A program made the translations under genes and the position numbers. From Muribaculaceae bacterium (GTDB lineage Bacteria > Bacteroidota > Bacteroidia > Bacteroidales > Muribaculaceae): a stretch of 43,449 nt of DNA. The notes beneath the pieces were generated by a model. That model searched no databases. It was given only the letters and a program-made list of their open reading frames with translations, and was not told the origin of the DNA. Location of the stretch: NCBI GenBank assembly GCA_009775365.1, contig VSPM01000023.1, positions 1 through 43,449 on the forward strand, in the 5' to 3' direction. Positions within the stretch are counted from its first letter, which is position 1, and every line of letters begins with the position of its first letter. Below, in pieces: positions 6,980 through 16,099 of the stretch.

Positions 6980-9955
6980 TCAACTGTTTTCTTCAATTAT
7001 TTCCTCCCCGGAAGCCGGTTCTTCCGGCACCTCCTCAGGCGCCGGTTCCTCCGGCACCTCCTCAGGCGCAGCTTCCTCCGGCACCTCCTCAGGCGCAGCT
7101 TCCTCCGGCTTCTCTCCGGATGCCTCGCCCTCATCAGGACTCTCCTCCGGAATTTCATCGTCCGGGCCCGGCATTGTCATACCAGGGCCGACAACATCCT
7201 CTTCCGTTTTTTCGGACTCCGACTCCTCCTGGAAGCGGAAGTAGTCTTCAAAAGAACGCCCCTCGCGCAAAAGAAGTTCAAAATTGGCCTTGCTGATCAT
7301 GATCGGGCGCACCTCTGCCGGCAGCCCTATTTCCGATTTCTCCATTACAGTGCGATAATGCTCAAGCTCCCGCAAGTTGGCAAAACCTTTCACAATCAGC
7401 AAACCGATATTTGAAAAACTCATCTGCTCAAGGTCGAAATCCTTCACCACAAACGACGAGAAATTAAAGCGGGCCACGTCATAAAGCACCAGGTTGGCAT
7501 TGACTGAATCCCTCGGGAATGCGAGCACAAGATATTGCGGGGCCTCGGGGTCGCGCTCAAAGTTGGCCGGCTGCCCGTCGGCGCCTTCTCCAACCTCCGA
7601 ATCCGACAACCTTATCTCCCACAACATGCCTCGGGAGTTGCTTAATCCCGCATGAGGCACACGCCCGGCCTTCAACCCTTTCAGAATCCCCGAAGCCATG
7701 TCGGTCATATCAGTTTCAGGCCATCTGCGAAGAAGCTCCGTAAGCCGGTCCTTGAACTGCTCGTTGTCGCCTTCGGTGAGATAAGACAATGCGTCGATAA
7801 ACACAAATTTGGGCAGAATAGGGGAGAGGGGATACTCCTTCTCCATGTCAGCGGTGATTGCATGCACCTCTTTGTTGTCGTCTTCAAGATAAGCCCCGTA
7901 AGCCTTCTCATAAAGCTCCTCCTGCACCTGATGCATCTTTCTGAGATTGTCAAAATAATGAGGGTCGGCCATTGCCTTGCCATAGGGGCTGTCGGGAAAC
8001 TCCTCAAGAATCTTCTGCCGCCAGATCTCCGACTGCGCCTTATTGTCTTCGCGCACAGCCATAAGATACATGTTATAGTAAACGTCAAGGCGGTAGATAT
8101 TATCGGGATAGCGCGTGTCAAGCTCCGTAAATTCATGGCGGGCGGCTGTGTAATCCTCAAGTTTGTCTTTAAGAATCACGCCCATGTTGTAAAGACCCTC
8201 CTGGATTATATCGTTGGCCGTGGCTATATCCTCCGGAGTGGATGGAATCTGCTTCAGATAATACTCCACGCAATGCGGGTCGTTCTCTTTCTCTATCCTC
8301 TCTTTATCTTCGGCCGAAATCGAGTCGTTGGCGGCTTCAAACCCCTCCTCGCCCTCTTCGCCCTCCTCCTCGTCGTCATCAAACGAGAAACTGGCCTTGT
8401 TGCGCCGGCGCCAGTCATCTTCGAGTTTGCGGGCGCCCCAGCGGCGCTGGAACTCGGTCTTGCCGGCATTCTTTGTCATGGCGTTGTAGAAATACCACGA
8501 CTTGTCGGTGTTCATTCCCAAGGCGGGGTTTGACTGCGAGTTCTTGTCCATGAGGTTGTTCTGGCCCTCCTGCTTGGACAGGTACTCCTCTCTTTTCGCG
8601 GCCTCTTCCGCTTCTTTTTCTTTCTTTATAAGCTCGTCTACAAGCCTCTGTGCCACTTTCTCCTGCTCTTTGGGAGTCATTTTTGACAGATCGAGAAGAG
8701 AGTCCTGCAGCTGCACGTTGCCGGAATACACGGCCAGCTCGTCGAGCACGTCGCTGCGGCGCCTCAGCTGCTTGTAGCCGGGATAATTCTCCGGAAGCTG
8801 CGGCACTGCCTCTGAATAGCATGGCTGCGCCTTTACATAGTCGCTCTCATCGAAATAGATGTTGCCGAGCGCAAGCTGCACCAGAGCCTTGTCTATGCCG
8901 GAACGGGTTGACTTCTCGACGGCAAGGATATAGTTTTTCTTTGCCTCCGCCGTGTCGCCGCGCGACAGGTAGAGATTTCCGATTGCATAATAAATCTGGT
9001 CAAGATACTCCTTATTGCGCTCGTAGCGGGCCATGGCCCGCAGGGCACCAACCTCTTTGCTGATATTCTGGCCGGTGAAAACCTCGCTCTGCTTGATTCG
9101 GGCGTTGAATTTTGTGCGGTAAGACGTGGCGGAGCCGCTGCCGGCCTTCTTGAATGCCTCATAAGCCTGCTGCTTGCGCCCGAGCCGGGAATACACCTGG
9201 CCCAACAGGAACCAGAGCCTGTTCTTCTGTGACCCGGAAGATGCTGCCGCAGCTTCGCGAAGGTAGGGTATGCACTGTTCATACTGCTCGGTGCGCACGA
9301 GATAGTCGGCATGCACAGTGTTGTAGAGAAGGCGAAGCGACTTGTTGACGAGGTCTTTCTCTTTCACAAGACGCATCACATTCTCGGCCTCATACGTCCA
9401 GTCGAGGGCGCAATAGCACCGGGCCTGCCATAGCCGGGCCTCTGTCACCACATTCGGGAGCCATGAGAAATGCTTGGATATGTAGAGAAATGTGGATGCC
9501 GCCCCGAGAAAATCGCCGTTGAGATACTGGGCGCGCCCCATCATCAGCCACGCATTGTGAAGAAAGGGGTTGAACTCGTCGCGGGCACGGAAGGCTTTCT
9601 CCTTCACGCTCCCCGATTTTTTCTTTGGCTTCTTCTTGATGGAGTGGAGCTGTATGGCCTTCTGCATCTTCTCTATGGTGCGCTTGAAATCGCCCGCGGG
9701 CTGGGGGAGCTTGGCATCGCCGCGAGCCTCTGCCGGATGTGTGAGAAGAGTGCGCGTATAGTCGTCTTCATATTTGCTCTCCATCTCTTTCAATTGCTCC
9801 TTATAATGCTCCGAGCCATTGAAATACACGTTATAGCGGGTGGTAAACGCCTGCCAGTTGCGGGAGGTGGCGGTGTTCTTCTTGGTGCTGCATCCCGCCG
9901 CCAGTATAAACACACACAGCAGCCCTGCCACCAGAAGGGAATGGCAGGATTGCAT
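6980..9955 (-). CDS. porW: PorW/SprE-like TPR lipoprotein of the type IX secretion system
   Basis: From the ATG at 9955 the product is 991 residues with a lipoprotein signal (FILAAGCS, lipidated C22), so it is anchored in an envelope membrane facing the periplasm. WQAFTTRYNVYFNGSEHYKEQ soon after the lipid anchor is characteristic of PorW/SprE proteins. Many TPR units follow (for example WLMMGRAQYLNGDFLGAASTF and YYAIGNLYLSRGDTAEAKKNY), interrupted by a charged coiled region near residues 440-470. PorW/SprE is needed for T9SS function in P. gingivalis and Flavobacterium. The C-terminus is an acidic Pro/Glu tail built from a 9-residue repeat. The frame is open 17 codons further upstream to a GTG, but that would spoil the lipoprotein signal. 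Confidence 0.85.
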   Translation of the reverse strand: MQSCHSLLVAGLLCVFILAAGCSTKKNTATSRNWQAFTTRYNVYFNGSEHYKEQLKEMESKYEDDYTRTLLTHPAEARGDAKLPQPAGDFKRTIEKMQKAIQLHSIKKKPKKKSGSVKEKAFRARDEFNPFLHNAWLMMGRAQYLNGDFLGAASTFLYISKHFSWLPNVVTEARLWQARCYCALDWTYEAENVMRLVKEKDLVNKSLRLLYNTVHADYLVRTEQYEQCIPYLREAAAASSGSQKNRLWFLLGQVYSRLGRKQQAYEAFKKAGSGSATSYRTKFNARIKQSEVFTGQNISKEVGALRAMARYERNKEYLDQIYYAIGNLYLSRGDTAEAKKNYILAVEKSTRSGIDKALVQLALGNIYFDESDYVKAQPCYSEAVPQLPENYPGYKQLRRRSDVLDELAVYSGNVQLQDSLLDLSKMTPKEQEKVAQRLVDELIKKEKEAEEAAKREEYLSKQEGQNNLMDKNSQSNPALGMNTDKSWYFYNAMTKNAGKTEFQRRWGARKLEDDWRRRNKASFSFDDDEEEGEEGEEGFEAANDSISAEDKERIEKENDPHCVEYYLKQIPSTPEDIATANDIIQEGLYNMGVILKDKLEDYTAARHEFTELDTRYPDNIYRLDVYYNMYLMAVREDNKAQSEIWRQKILEEFPDSPYGKAMADPHYFDNLRKMHQVQEELYEKAYGAYLEDDNKEVHAITADMEKEYPLSPILPKFVFIDALSYLTEGDNEQFKDRLTELLRRWPETDMTDMASGILKGLKAGRVPHAGLSNSRGMLWEIRLSDSEVGEGADGQPANFERDPEAPQYLVLAFPRDSVNANLVLYDVARFNFSSFVVKDFDLEQMSFSNIGLLIVKGFANLRELEHYRTVMEKSEIGLPAEVRPIMISKANFELLLREGRSFEDYFRFQEESESEKTEEDVVGPGMTMPGPDDEIPEESPDEGEASGEKPEEAAPEEVPEEAAPEEVPEEPAPEEVPEEPASGEEIIEENS
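7019..7109. repeat. 27-bp tandem repeat encoding an acidic Pro/Glu tail
   Basis: Three copies of a 27-bp unit (7019-7045, 7046-7072, 7073-7099) plus a 10-bp partial copy lie in frame at the 3' end of porW. Copies 2 and 3 are identical; copy 1 differs at three positions. On the coding strand each unit gives nine residues of the type APEEVPEEA, so copy-number changes would lengthen or shorten the tail without a frameshift. Confidence 0.85.
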
Positions 9956-10054
9956 TTTTGTCTTTCTGTCAAGAGGAGTATTCACATTATCATAAACGCC
10001 TTCCACCTCACCATTATTGCCATGGCTATGCCATGAATCACGCAGCCCGGAGGG

Positions 10055-12700
10055 TTATTTGCCGGTGAGTAGCCCCTGGAGGTCGCTGAGCATGTTGAGT
10101 GCCTGAAGAGGAGTGAGATTATTGACGTTCACATCGAGAAGGCGGTCACGAATCTGGGAGAGCAACGGGTCGTCGAGCTGGAAGAAACTCATCTGGTAGC
10201 CGTCGCGATGGGCGCCGATGCTCCCCACGGCCTCTTTGCTCACACTGTCGCTCTTCTTTCCGTCAACACCTTTCGACGCCTCCTCAAGCTGAGCCAGAAC
10301 CTGGTTGGCCCGCTTCACAATCGACTGAGGCATGCCGGCCAGTTTGGCCACATGGATGCCGAAACTATGCTCCGAGCCACCCTTCTCGAGCTTGCGCAGA
10401 AACACCACCTTGCCGTTTATCTCTTTCACCGACACATTGTAGTTCGAAATCCTCCCGAAATTCTTCTCCATCTCGTTCAGTTCGTGATAATGAGTGGCGA
10501 AGAGTGTCTTGGGGTGGAAGCGCCCGTTCTCATGAATGTGCTCCACAATAGACCAGGCTATGGAGATGCCGTCGTAGGTGGATGTGCCGCGCCCGAGCTC
10601 GTCGAAAAGTATGAGCGAACGTTCGCTCATGTTGTTGAGTATGGCGGCGGCCTCATTCATCTCCACCATAAATGTTGACTCGCCCGACGAAATGTTGTCG
10701 CTTGCGCCCACACGGGTGAATATCTTGTCAACCACCCCTATTTTCGCCCCTTTGGCAGGCACGAAACTCCCCACCTGGGCCATAAGCGTGATGAGTGCTG
10801 TCTGGCGCAGGAGAGCCGACTTTCCGCTCATGTTCGGGCCTGTTATCATCATTATCTGGCAGGCCCCCTTTGCGCCGGCCGTGGAGTCGAGCGACACAGA
10901 GTTTGACACATACGACTCTCCCGGGGGCATGTTGCGCTCGATCACAGGATGCCGCCCCTCCGTGATGGAAAGGGCAAGCGAATCATCTATCTCCGGGCGA
11001 ACATAGTCATATTCAAAGGCGTCTTCGGCAAAAGACATGAGACAGTCGGCCTCGGCAACGGCGTTGGCGTTGGCGTGGAGGTCGGCAAAACGGGTGTCGA
11101 TACGCGCTATAAGCTCGCGATAAAGGCGGTCTTCTATGGCGGCGATCCTCTCATCTGCCCCCATGATTTTCTCTTCATATTCCTTGAGCTCGGGAGTGAT
11201 GTAGCGTTCCGCGTTCACCAGGGTCTGCTTCCTTATCCACGTCTCCGGCACCTTCTCCTTATGTGTGTTGCGCACCTCGAGATAATAGCCGAACACATTG
11301 TTGAAGTGTATTTTGAGAGAGGGAATCCCCGTCTGCTCTATTTCACGCGTCTGAATTGCGAGGAGTGCGTCATGGCTGTTGGCGCGAAGGCGTCGCAGCT
11401 CGTCGAGCTCCGCGTCAACACCGTCGGCAATCACTTTCCCTTTCCCGAAACTGTTTGGAGCGTCAGAATCGATTACGCTCCTTATCCAGCGTTCAACGTC
11501 GCTGATGTCGGCCATGGTGTCGGCTATTGCATGAAGAGCGCTGCAATCAGATTCTAAAAGCACCTGATGCAGATTGCGTGAGCCTGCCACGCCGTCGGCA
11601 AGCTGAATCATCTCCCTGGGTGTGATCTTGCCCGATGCCACGCGGCTGCCAAGACGCTCCATGTCGCCGGTGAGACGCGCGGCTTCGCGTCCGCGTTCGC
11701 GAAGATTCATGTCATTCACAAACGCCGCCACGGCATCGTGCCTGCGCTTTATCTCTTTTACATCAAGAAGGGGCAGGAGCATCCACCGGCGCAATCTGCG
11801 CGCCCCCATAGGGCACACCGTCTTGTCTATCACGTCAAGAAGGCTCTTCCCTTCGCCGCTCATGGCGTCGATAAGCTCCAGATTTCGTATCGTGAACCGG
11901 TCAAGGTGCATGAACCTCCTGTTGTCGATTCTGCTCAGGGCAGTGATATGTGATATCCTGGTGTGGCTCGTAAGGTCAAGATAATGAAGGATGCTCCCGG
12001 CGGCAATCACGCCTGCGGGAAGGTCTTCCACGCCGAAACCCTTCAACGTGGATGTGGAGAACTGCTTGAGAAGCCTCTCCTCGGCCGCGTCTGCGGTATA
12101 AACCCAGTCGTCCATCTCAAACACGCTGCATTTGCAGGTGATATTTTCGCGGCAGAAATCGCGTGTGCCCCTCATGCGCAGCAGCTCCTTCGGGGCCATG
12201 TTGCAGAGCATTCTGTCGGCCTCTTGAGCCGACGCTTCCGCACACAGGAACTCACCCGTGGATATGTCGAGGAAAGCAACCCCCACACTCTTCTTGCCCA
12301 CATGGATAGCGGCCAGGAAATTGTTTTCTTTAGTCTGCAACGCCCCGGGCGAGGTGTTCACACCGGGTGTGACCAGCTCGGTTATGCCGCGCTTCACAAG
12401 CTTCTTGGTGAGCTTGGGGTCTTCAAGTTGCTCGCAGATGGCCACACGCCTTCCGGCTCGCACCAGTTTCGGCAGATATGAGTCGAGGGCATGATGAGGA
12501 AACCCTGCCAGCTCCACCGACTGCGCCTTGCCGTTGGCCCTTCGGGTGAGGGTGATGCCGAGTATCTCGCTCGACGCTATGGCGTCTTCGCAGAATGTTT
12601 CATAAAAGTCGCCGACGCGAAAGAGCAATATCGCGTCGGGATGTTTCTTTTTCATCTCCAGATATTGGAGCATTAGCGGGGTTTCAGCAATCTTAGCCAT
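10055..12700 (-). CDS. mutS: DNA mismatch repair protein MutS
   Basis: This 881-residue protein recognises mismatches and small loops and recruits MutL. The N-terminal mismatch-binding motif GDFYETF contains the intercalating Phe and the Glu of the F-x-E motif (residues 32-34). Connector, lever and clamp regions follow. The C-terminal ATPase has Walker A GPNMSGKS near residue 621, Walker B LILFDELGRGTS and the ATHYHEL signature. The length is close to the usual 850-880 residues, with the C-terminal dimerisation tail present (LTPLQALNMLSDLQ). It sits 20 bp after mgtE and upstream of porW, transcribed leftward. No damage is seen, so the strain should be mismatch-repair competent. Confidence 0.97.
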   Translation of the reverse strand: MAKIAETPLMLQYLEMKKKHPDAILLFRVGDFYETFCEDAIASSEILGITLTRRANGKAQSVELAGFPHHALDSYLPKLVRAGRRVAICEQLEDPKLTKKLVKRGITELVTPGVNTSPGALQTKENNFLAAIHVGKKSVGVAFLDISTGEFLCAEASAQEADRMLCNMAPKELLRMRGTRDFCRENITCKCSVFEMDDWVYTADAAEERLLKQFSTSTLKGFGVEDLPAGVIAAGSILHYLDLTSHTRISHITALSRIDNRRFMHLDRFTIRNLELIDAMSGEGKSLLDVIDKTVCPMGARRLRRWMLLPLLDVKEIKRRHDAVAAFVNDMNLRERGREAARLTGDMERLGSRVASGKITPREMIQLADGVAGSRNLHQVLLESDCSALHAIADTMADISDVERWIRSVIDSDAPNSFGKGKVIADGVDAELDELRRLRANSHDALLAIQTREIEQTGIPSLKIHFNNVFGYYLEVRNTHKEKVPETWIRKQTLVNAERYITPELKEYEEKIMGADERIAAIEDRLYRELIARIDTRFADLHANANAVAEADCLMSFAEDAFEYDYVRPEIDDSLALSITEGRHPVIERNMPPGESYVSNSVSLDSTAGAKGACQIMMITGPNMSGKSALLRQTALITLMAQVGSFVPAKGAKIGVVDKIFTRVGASDNISSGESTFMVEMNEAAAILNNMSERSLILFDELGRGTSTYDGISIAWSIVEHIHENGRFHPKTLFATHYHELNEMEKNFGRISNYNVSVKEINGKVVFLRKLEKGGSEHSFGIHVAKLAGMPQSIVKRANQVLAQLEEASKGVDGKKSDSVSKEAVGSIGAHRDGYQMSFFQLDDPLLSQIRDRLLDVNVNNLTPLQALNMLSDLQGLLTGK

Positions 12701-12720
12701 TTATTCCGTTATTGTGATTT

Positions 12721-14091
12721 TTAGCAGCCAAACACGTTGAGCATCCATGTCGACATTCCCACATAGATGAGAAGTCCCACCACGTCGTTGGTGATCTGTA
12801 TGAAGGGGCCGGTGGCAAGAGCGGGGTTTATTTTAAGCCGCTCAAGGGTGAGGGGCACAAGGGTGCCGAACACGGTGGCGAATATCACCACGGCAAACAG
12901 CGAGGCCGCCACGGCAAACGACACGGTGTATTTCGTGGTGCCGGGCTGCGTGAAGAAGATGTATAAAAACACCACCGACGAAATGACCACGGCATTCATC
13001 ATCGCCACAAGACATTCCCGACCTATCTGCGACGCGGCGTTCTTTATGTCAAGACGCCCGTTGGCAAGGCCCTGAACCACTATGGCCGATGCCTGCACAC
13101 CCACATTTCCGCCGGTGCCGCCAATAAGGGGGATGAATATGGCCAAGGCTGTAATCGCCGCTATCTGAGCCTCAAAACCACTCAGGATCAAGGAATTTAC
13201 AATTCCGCCGATTATTCCGATAAGCAGCCAGGGGATACGCGCCTTTGTCTGTGCGAACACGGAGTCGGAGGCATCCACGTCGGAGGAGATACCCGAAGCC
13301 AGCTGATAGTCGCGCTCGCTTTGCTCGCGCACCTCGTCCATCACGTCATCTACCGTGATCTGGCCCACAAGCCTGCCGATGCTGTCAACCACGGGCATGG
13401 CCACAAGGTCATACTTCTCGAAATCGATTGCAACCTCGTCGATAGGAGTCTCCGTGCGCACCATCACAGGGTCTTTCTCCATCACATGCTTTATCTTCGA
13501 CACCGAGGGGTGGGTGATCATCTTTTTCAGCGGGAGCACACCCTGAAGGCGGTTCTCATTGTCTACCACATACACAGAATAGATGTCGTCGAGGTCTTCG
13601 GCCTGCCGCCGCATCTCGCGAAGGCAGTCGGGCATGGAAAGATTCTCGTTCACAACAATCATCTCCGTGCCCATAAGGCCGCCGGCCGTGTCTTCGTCAT
13701 ACTGCAGAAGGTCTACGATGTCGCCGGCCTGCTCAACGTCGTCGATATGCTGGATTACCTCGTCGCGATCCTCCTTGTCGAGCTCCTGGATAAGGTCTAC
13801 GGCGTCGTCGGTGTCGAGAAGGTCGATGAAGTGGCCGATCTGCTCAGGGTCCATCCCCTCGAGCACTTTCTTGCGGTCGTCTTCATCAAGCTCCATGAGC
13901 ACGTCGGCCTTCTTCTCATTATCCTCAATGAGATTGAAAAGCCATTCCGCCTGCCGGAGGTTAAGCGACTGAAAAAGCTCCGCTATGTCGGCGGCATGCA
14001 GCTCGCTCACCTCTCTTTGGGCATTCTCTTTATCCTGCTCTTCAATAAGTTGTTCAATCCGTTCTATGTCAGTATCCGTAAATTCCTTCAT
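12721..14091 (-). CDS. mgtE: MgtE-family magnesium transporter
   Basis: This 456-residue protein is a Mg2+ channel/transporter of the inner membrane. The order is a cytoplasmic N domain of charged helical repeats (to about residue 125; FQSLNLRQAEWLF, DDAVDLIQELDKEDRDEV), a CBS pair (about 130-250, with MEKDPVMVRTETPIDEVA), a connecting helix and five membrane segments from about residue 285. The hallmark GGTGGNVGVQAS near the second membrane segment lines the pore. In this family the N and CBS domains sense cytosolic Mg2+. The ATG at 14091 is chosen; the open frame extends three codons upstream only to a TTG. A TAATTTTG box ends only about seven bases before this ATG. Confidence 0.92.
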   Translation of the reverse strand: MKEFTDTDIERIEQLIEEQDKENAQREVSELHAADIAELFQSLNLRQAEWLFNLIEDNEKKADVLMELDEDDRKKVLEGMDPEQIGHFIDLLDTDDAVDLIQELDKEDRDEVIQHIDDVEQAGDIVDLLQYDEDTAGGLMGTEMIVVNENLSMPDCLREMRRQAEDLDDIYSVYVVDNENRLQGVLPLKKMITHPSVSKIKHVMEKDPVMVRTETPIDEVAIDFEKYDLVAMPVVDSIGRLVGQITVDDVMDEVREQSERDYQLASGISSDVDASDSVFAQTKARIPWLLIGIIGGIVNSLILSGFEAQIAAITALAIFIPLIGGTGGNVGVQASAIVVQGLANGRLDIKNAASQIGRECLVAMMNAVVISSVVFLYIFFTQPGTTKYTVSFAVAASLFAVVIFATVFGTLVPLTLERLKINPALATGPFIQITNDVVGLLIYVGMSTWMLNVFGC

Positions 14092-14097
14092 AATCTG

Positions 14098-14105
14098 CAA
14101 AATTA
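14098..14105 (-). promoter_or_regulatory. Possible -7 box for the mgtE-mutS-porW-porX cluster
   Basis: On the minus strand this reads TAATTTTG, a match to TAnnTTTG, but no good TTTG is found about 20 bp upstream. It would place transcription start almost at the mgtE ATG (14091), so either the mRNA is nearly leaderless or the box is chance. Confidence 0.25.
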
Positions 14106-14244
14106 CTAAATTTTCTTCAAAAACATCGCGATTAACCGCTCAAACCTCTTCATTCTTTTTCTTTGTCCCTCTTCAAAATCCTGCACACCAATCTTTATTT
14201 TAACTTTCGGGGGCCGCGATAGTGGAGTATTGGAGATTTATTAT

Positions 14245-14252
14245 TAAGTTTG
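14245..14252 (+). promoter_or_regulatory. -7 promoter box for ftcD
   Basis: TAAGTTTG matches TAnnTTTG exactly and would give a leader of about 26 nt before the ATG at 14283. The upstream -33 element is not recognisable. Confidence 0.45.
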
Positions 14253-14282
14253 CACATAATTTTTAGAATCTATACCAAAGTC

Positions 14283-15974
14283 ATGAATACACGTATCATT
14301 GAATGCGTCCCCAATTTCAGCGAAGGACGCGACCGTGAAAAAATCAAGGCTATAACCGACACTATTTGTGCCGTAAAGGGGATTAGCCTCCTCGACGTTG
14401 ACCCGGGAGAAGCCACAAACCGCACTGTGGTAACTTTCGTAGGCGCACCTGAAGACGTGGCGGAAGCCGCATTCCAGGGCATAAAGAAGGCCGCAGAGAT
14501 AATCGACATGCGCGGACACCATGGCGCACACCCCCGCATGGGCGCCACAGACGTGTGCCCCCTCATACCCGTGGCCGGGGTCACTCTTGAAGAGTGCGCC
14601 GAATTAGCCCGCAAGCTCGCAGAGCGAGTGGCTGACGAACTTGGCGTCCCTACCTATTGCTATGAGGCTGCCGCATTCACCCCCGAACGCAAAAACCTCG
14701 CCGTGTGCCGTGCCGGCGAATATGAGGCCCTCCCCGAAAAGATGGGCGGAGAGAAAGGCCCCGACTTCGGCAACCGTCCGTTTGACGAGGGAGTTGCCCG
14801 CACAGGCGCCACAACAATAGGAGCCCGCGACTTCCTCATTGCCGTGAACTATAACCTCAACACCACCTCTACCCGCCGTGCCAACGCCATCGCTTTCGAC
14901 GTGCGCGAAAAGGGTCGCCCCATGCGTGAAGGCGGCAAGGTGACAGGGAAACAGGTAAAAGACGAGAACGGCAACACCGTGATGATTCCCGGCACCCTTA
15001 AAGGCACCAAGGCAATCGGATGGTTCATAGATGAATATGGCATAGCACAGGTGTCGATGAACATCACCGACATCGCCACCACACCTCTTCATGTGGCTTT
15101 TGACGAAGTGTGCCGCGCTGCCGACGCTCGTGGCGTGCGCGTGACAGGCACTGAAATCGTTGGCCTCGTGCCGAAGCGCACTCTTATCGACGCCGGAAAA
15201 TACTTCCTCCGCAAGCAGCACCGCTCTGTGGGCATACCCGACAGCGAGATTATTCGCATCGCAATCAAGTCGATGGGACTCGACCAGCTCGGCGAATTCG
15301 ACCCCAAGCAGAAGGTGATTGAATATCTCATTGAAGACAAGAACGCAAAACGCCTTGTCGACCTCACCGCTCGCGGCTTCGCAGAGGAAACCGCCTCTGA
15401 GTCTCCCGCTCCCGGCGGCGGCTCTATCTCCGCCTATATGGGCGCACTCGCAGCGGCACTCGGCACAATGGTGGCCAACCTCTCAGCCCACAAGGCCGCT
15501 TACGACGACCGCTGGGAAGAATTCTCCAACGCCGCAGAATGCGGACAAGACCTTATGGAGCGCCTGCTGCACCTCGTTGACGAAGACACCGAGGCGTTCA
15601 ACCGCATCATGGACGTGTTTGGAATGCCCAAGAAGACCGACGCTGAGAAAGACGCACGCGCTAAAGCAATGGAAGAGGCCACACTCTATGCCACTGAGGT
15701 TCCCTTGCGCACAATGCAGACAGCCTTCGAGACATTCAGCCTCGTGCGCAACATGGCAGAAAACGGCAACCCCGCCTCTGTCACCGATGCCGGCGTAGGC
15801 GCCCTTGCAGCAAGAGCTGCAGTGCGCGGAGCATTCCTTAACGTGAAAATCAACGCCGCAGGTCTTAAAGACACCGCAAAGGCACAGGAGCTCATAGCCA
15901 AAGGTGCGGACATCGAAGCCGAAGCCGCGCGCCTCGAGCAAGAGATTCTCGCAATCGTAGAAAGCAAAATCTAA
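14283..15974 (+). CDS. ftcD: Bifunctional glutamate formimidoyltransferase / formimidotetrahydrofolate cyclodeaminase
   Basis: This 563-residue fusion carries out the last steps of histidine degradation. The N-terminal formiminotransferase passes the formimino group from formiminoglutamate to tetrahydrofolate. The C-terminal cyclodeaminase releases ammonia to give methenyl-THF. Residues 1-330 match the transferase (IIECVPNFSEGRD, RGHHGAHPRMGATDVCP, VPTYCYEAA). From about residue 365 the cyclodeaminase begins with ESPAPGGGSISAYMGALAAALG. This fused form is common in Bacteroidetes. The ATG at 14283 is the family start; the frame extends upstream to a TTG only. No other hut genes are adjacent, so the pathway is split across the chromosome. 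A strong terminator follows. Confidence 0.95.
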   Translation: MNTRIIECVPNFSEGRDREKIKAITDTICAVKGISLLDVDPGEATNRTVVTFVGAPEDVAEAAFQGIKKAAEIIDMRGHHGAHPRMGATDVCPLIPVAGVTLEECAELARKLAERVADELGVPTYCYEAAAFTPERKNLAVCRAGEYEALPEKMGGEKGPDFGNRPFDEGVARTGATTIGARDFLIAVNYNLNTTSTRRANAIAFDVREKGRPMREGGKVTGKQVKDENGNTVMIPGTLKGTKAIGWFIDEYGIAQVSMNITDIATTPLHVAFDEVCRAADARGVRVTGTEIVGLVPKRTLIDAGKYFLRKQHRSVGIPDSEIIRIAIKSMGLDQLGEFDPKQKVIEYLIEDKNAKRLVDLTARGFAEETASESPAPGGGSISAYMGALAAALGTMVANLSAHKAAYDDRWEEFSNAAECGQDLMERLLHLVDEDTEAFNRIMDVFGMPKKTDAEKDARAKAMEEATLYATEVPLRTMQTAFETFSLVRNMAENGNPASVTDAGVGALAARAAVRGAFLNVKINAAGLKDTAKAQELIAKGADIEAEAARLEQEILAIVESKI

Positions 15975-16022
15975 CCCTTCCCCTCATTAAGCGTTGACAA
16001 CATAGTGAACGCACGAATCAAG

Positions 16023-16066
16023 AAAAGGTCGACATTGGCTTGAAGCCGATGCCGACCTTTTCTTTT
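16023..16066. terminator. Bidirectional terminator between ftcD and the nucleoside kinase gene
   Basis: Arms at 16023-16041 and 16043-16061 form a long stem (AAAAGGTCG pairing with CGACCTTTT at the base) with one mismatch, one wobble and a small TTGAA-type loop. CTTTTATAT follows on the plus strand, and the A-rich left flank serves the minus strand. Confidence 0.8.
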
Positions 16067-16099
16067 ATATATAATCAGTAGCTATATATAATCAGTAGC
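16066..16099. repeat. Perfect 17-bp tandem duplication at the 3' end of the kinase gene
   Basis: TATATATAATCAGTAGC occurs twice back to back (16066-16082 and 16083-16099). The second copy contains the stop codon and last codons of the kinase gene; the first lies just outside and abuts the terminator. It looks like a slippage duplication. Confidence 0.85.

Noticed and set aside
7019..7109. CRISPR-like array
   Set aside because: The units are contiguous without spacers and in frame with porW; no CRISPR array or cas gene was seen anywhere in the window.
7652..8533. Plus-strand ORFs inside porW
   Set aside because: Shadow frames of a GC-rich TPR gene, with no recognisable domain.
13985..14203. 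Plus-strand Ser/Phe-rich ORF opposite the start of mgtE
   Set aside because: Shadow of the acidic helical N domain of MgtE; no supporting signal.
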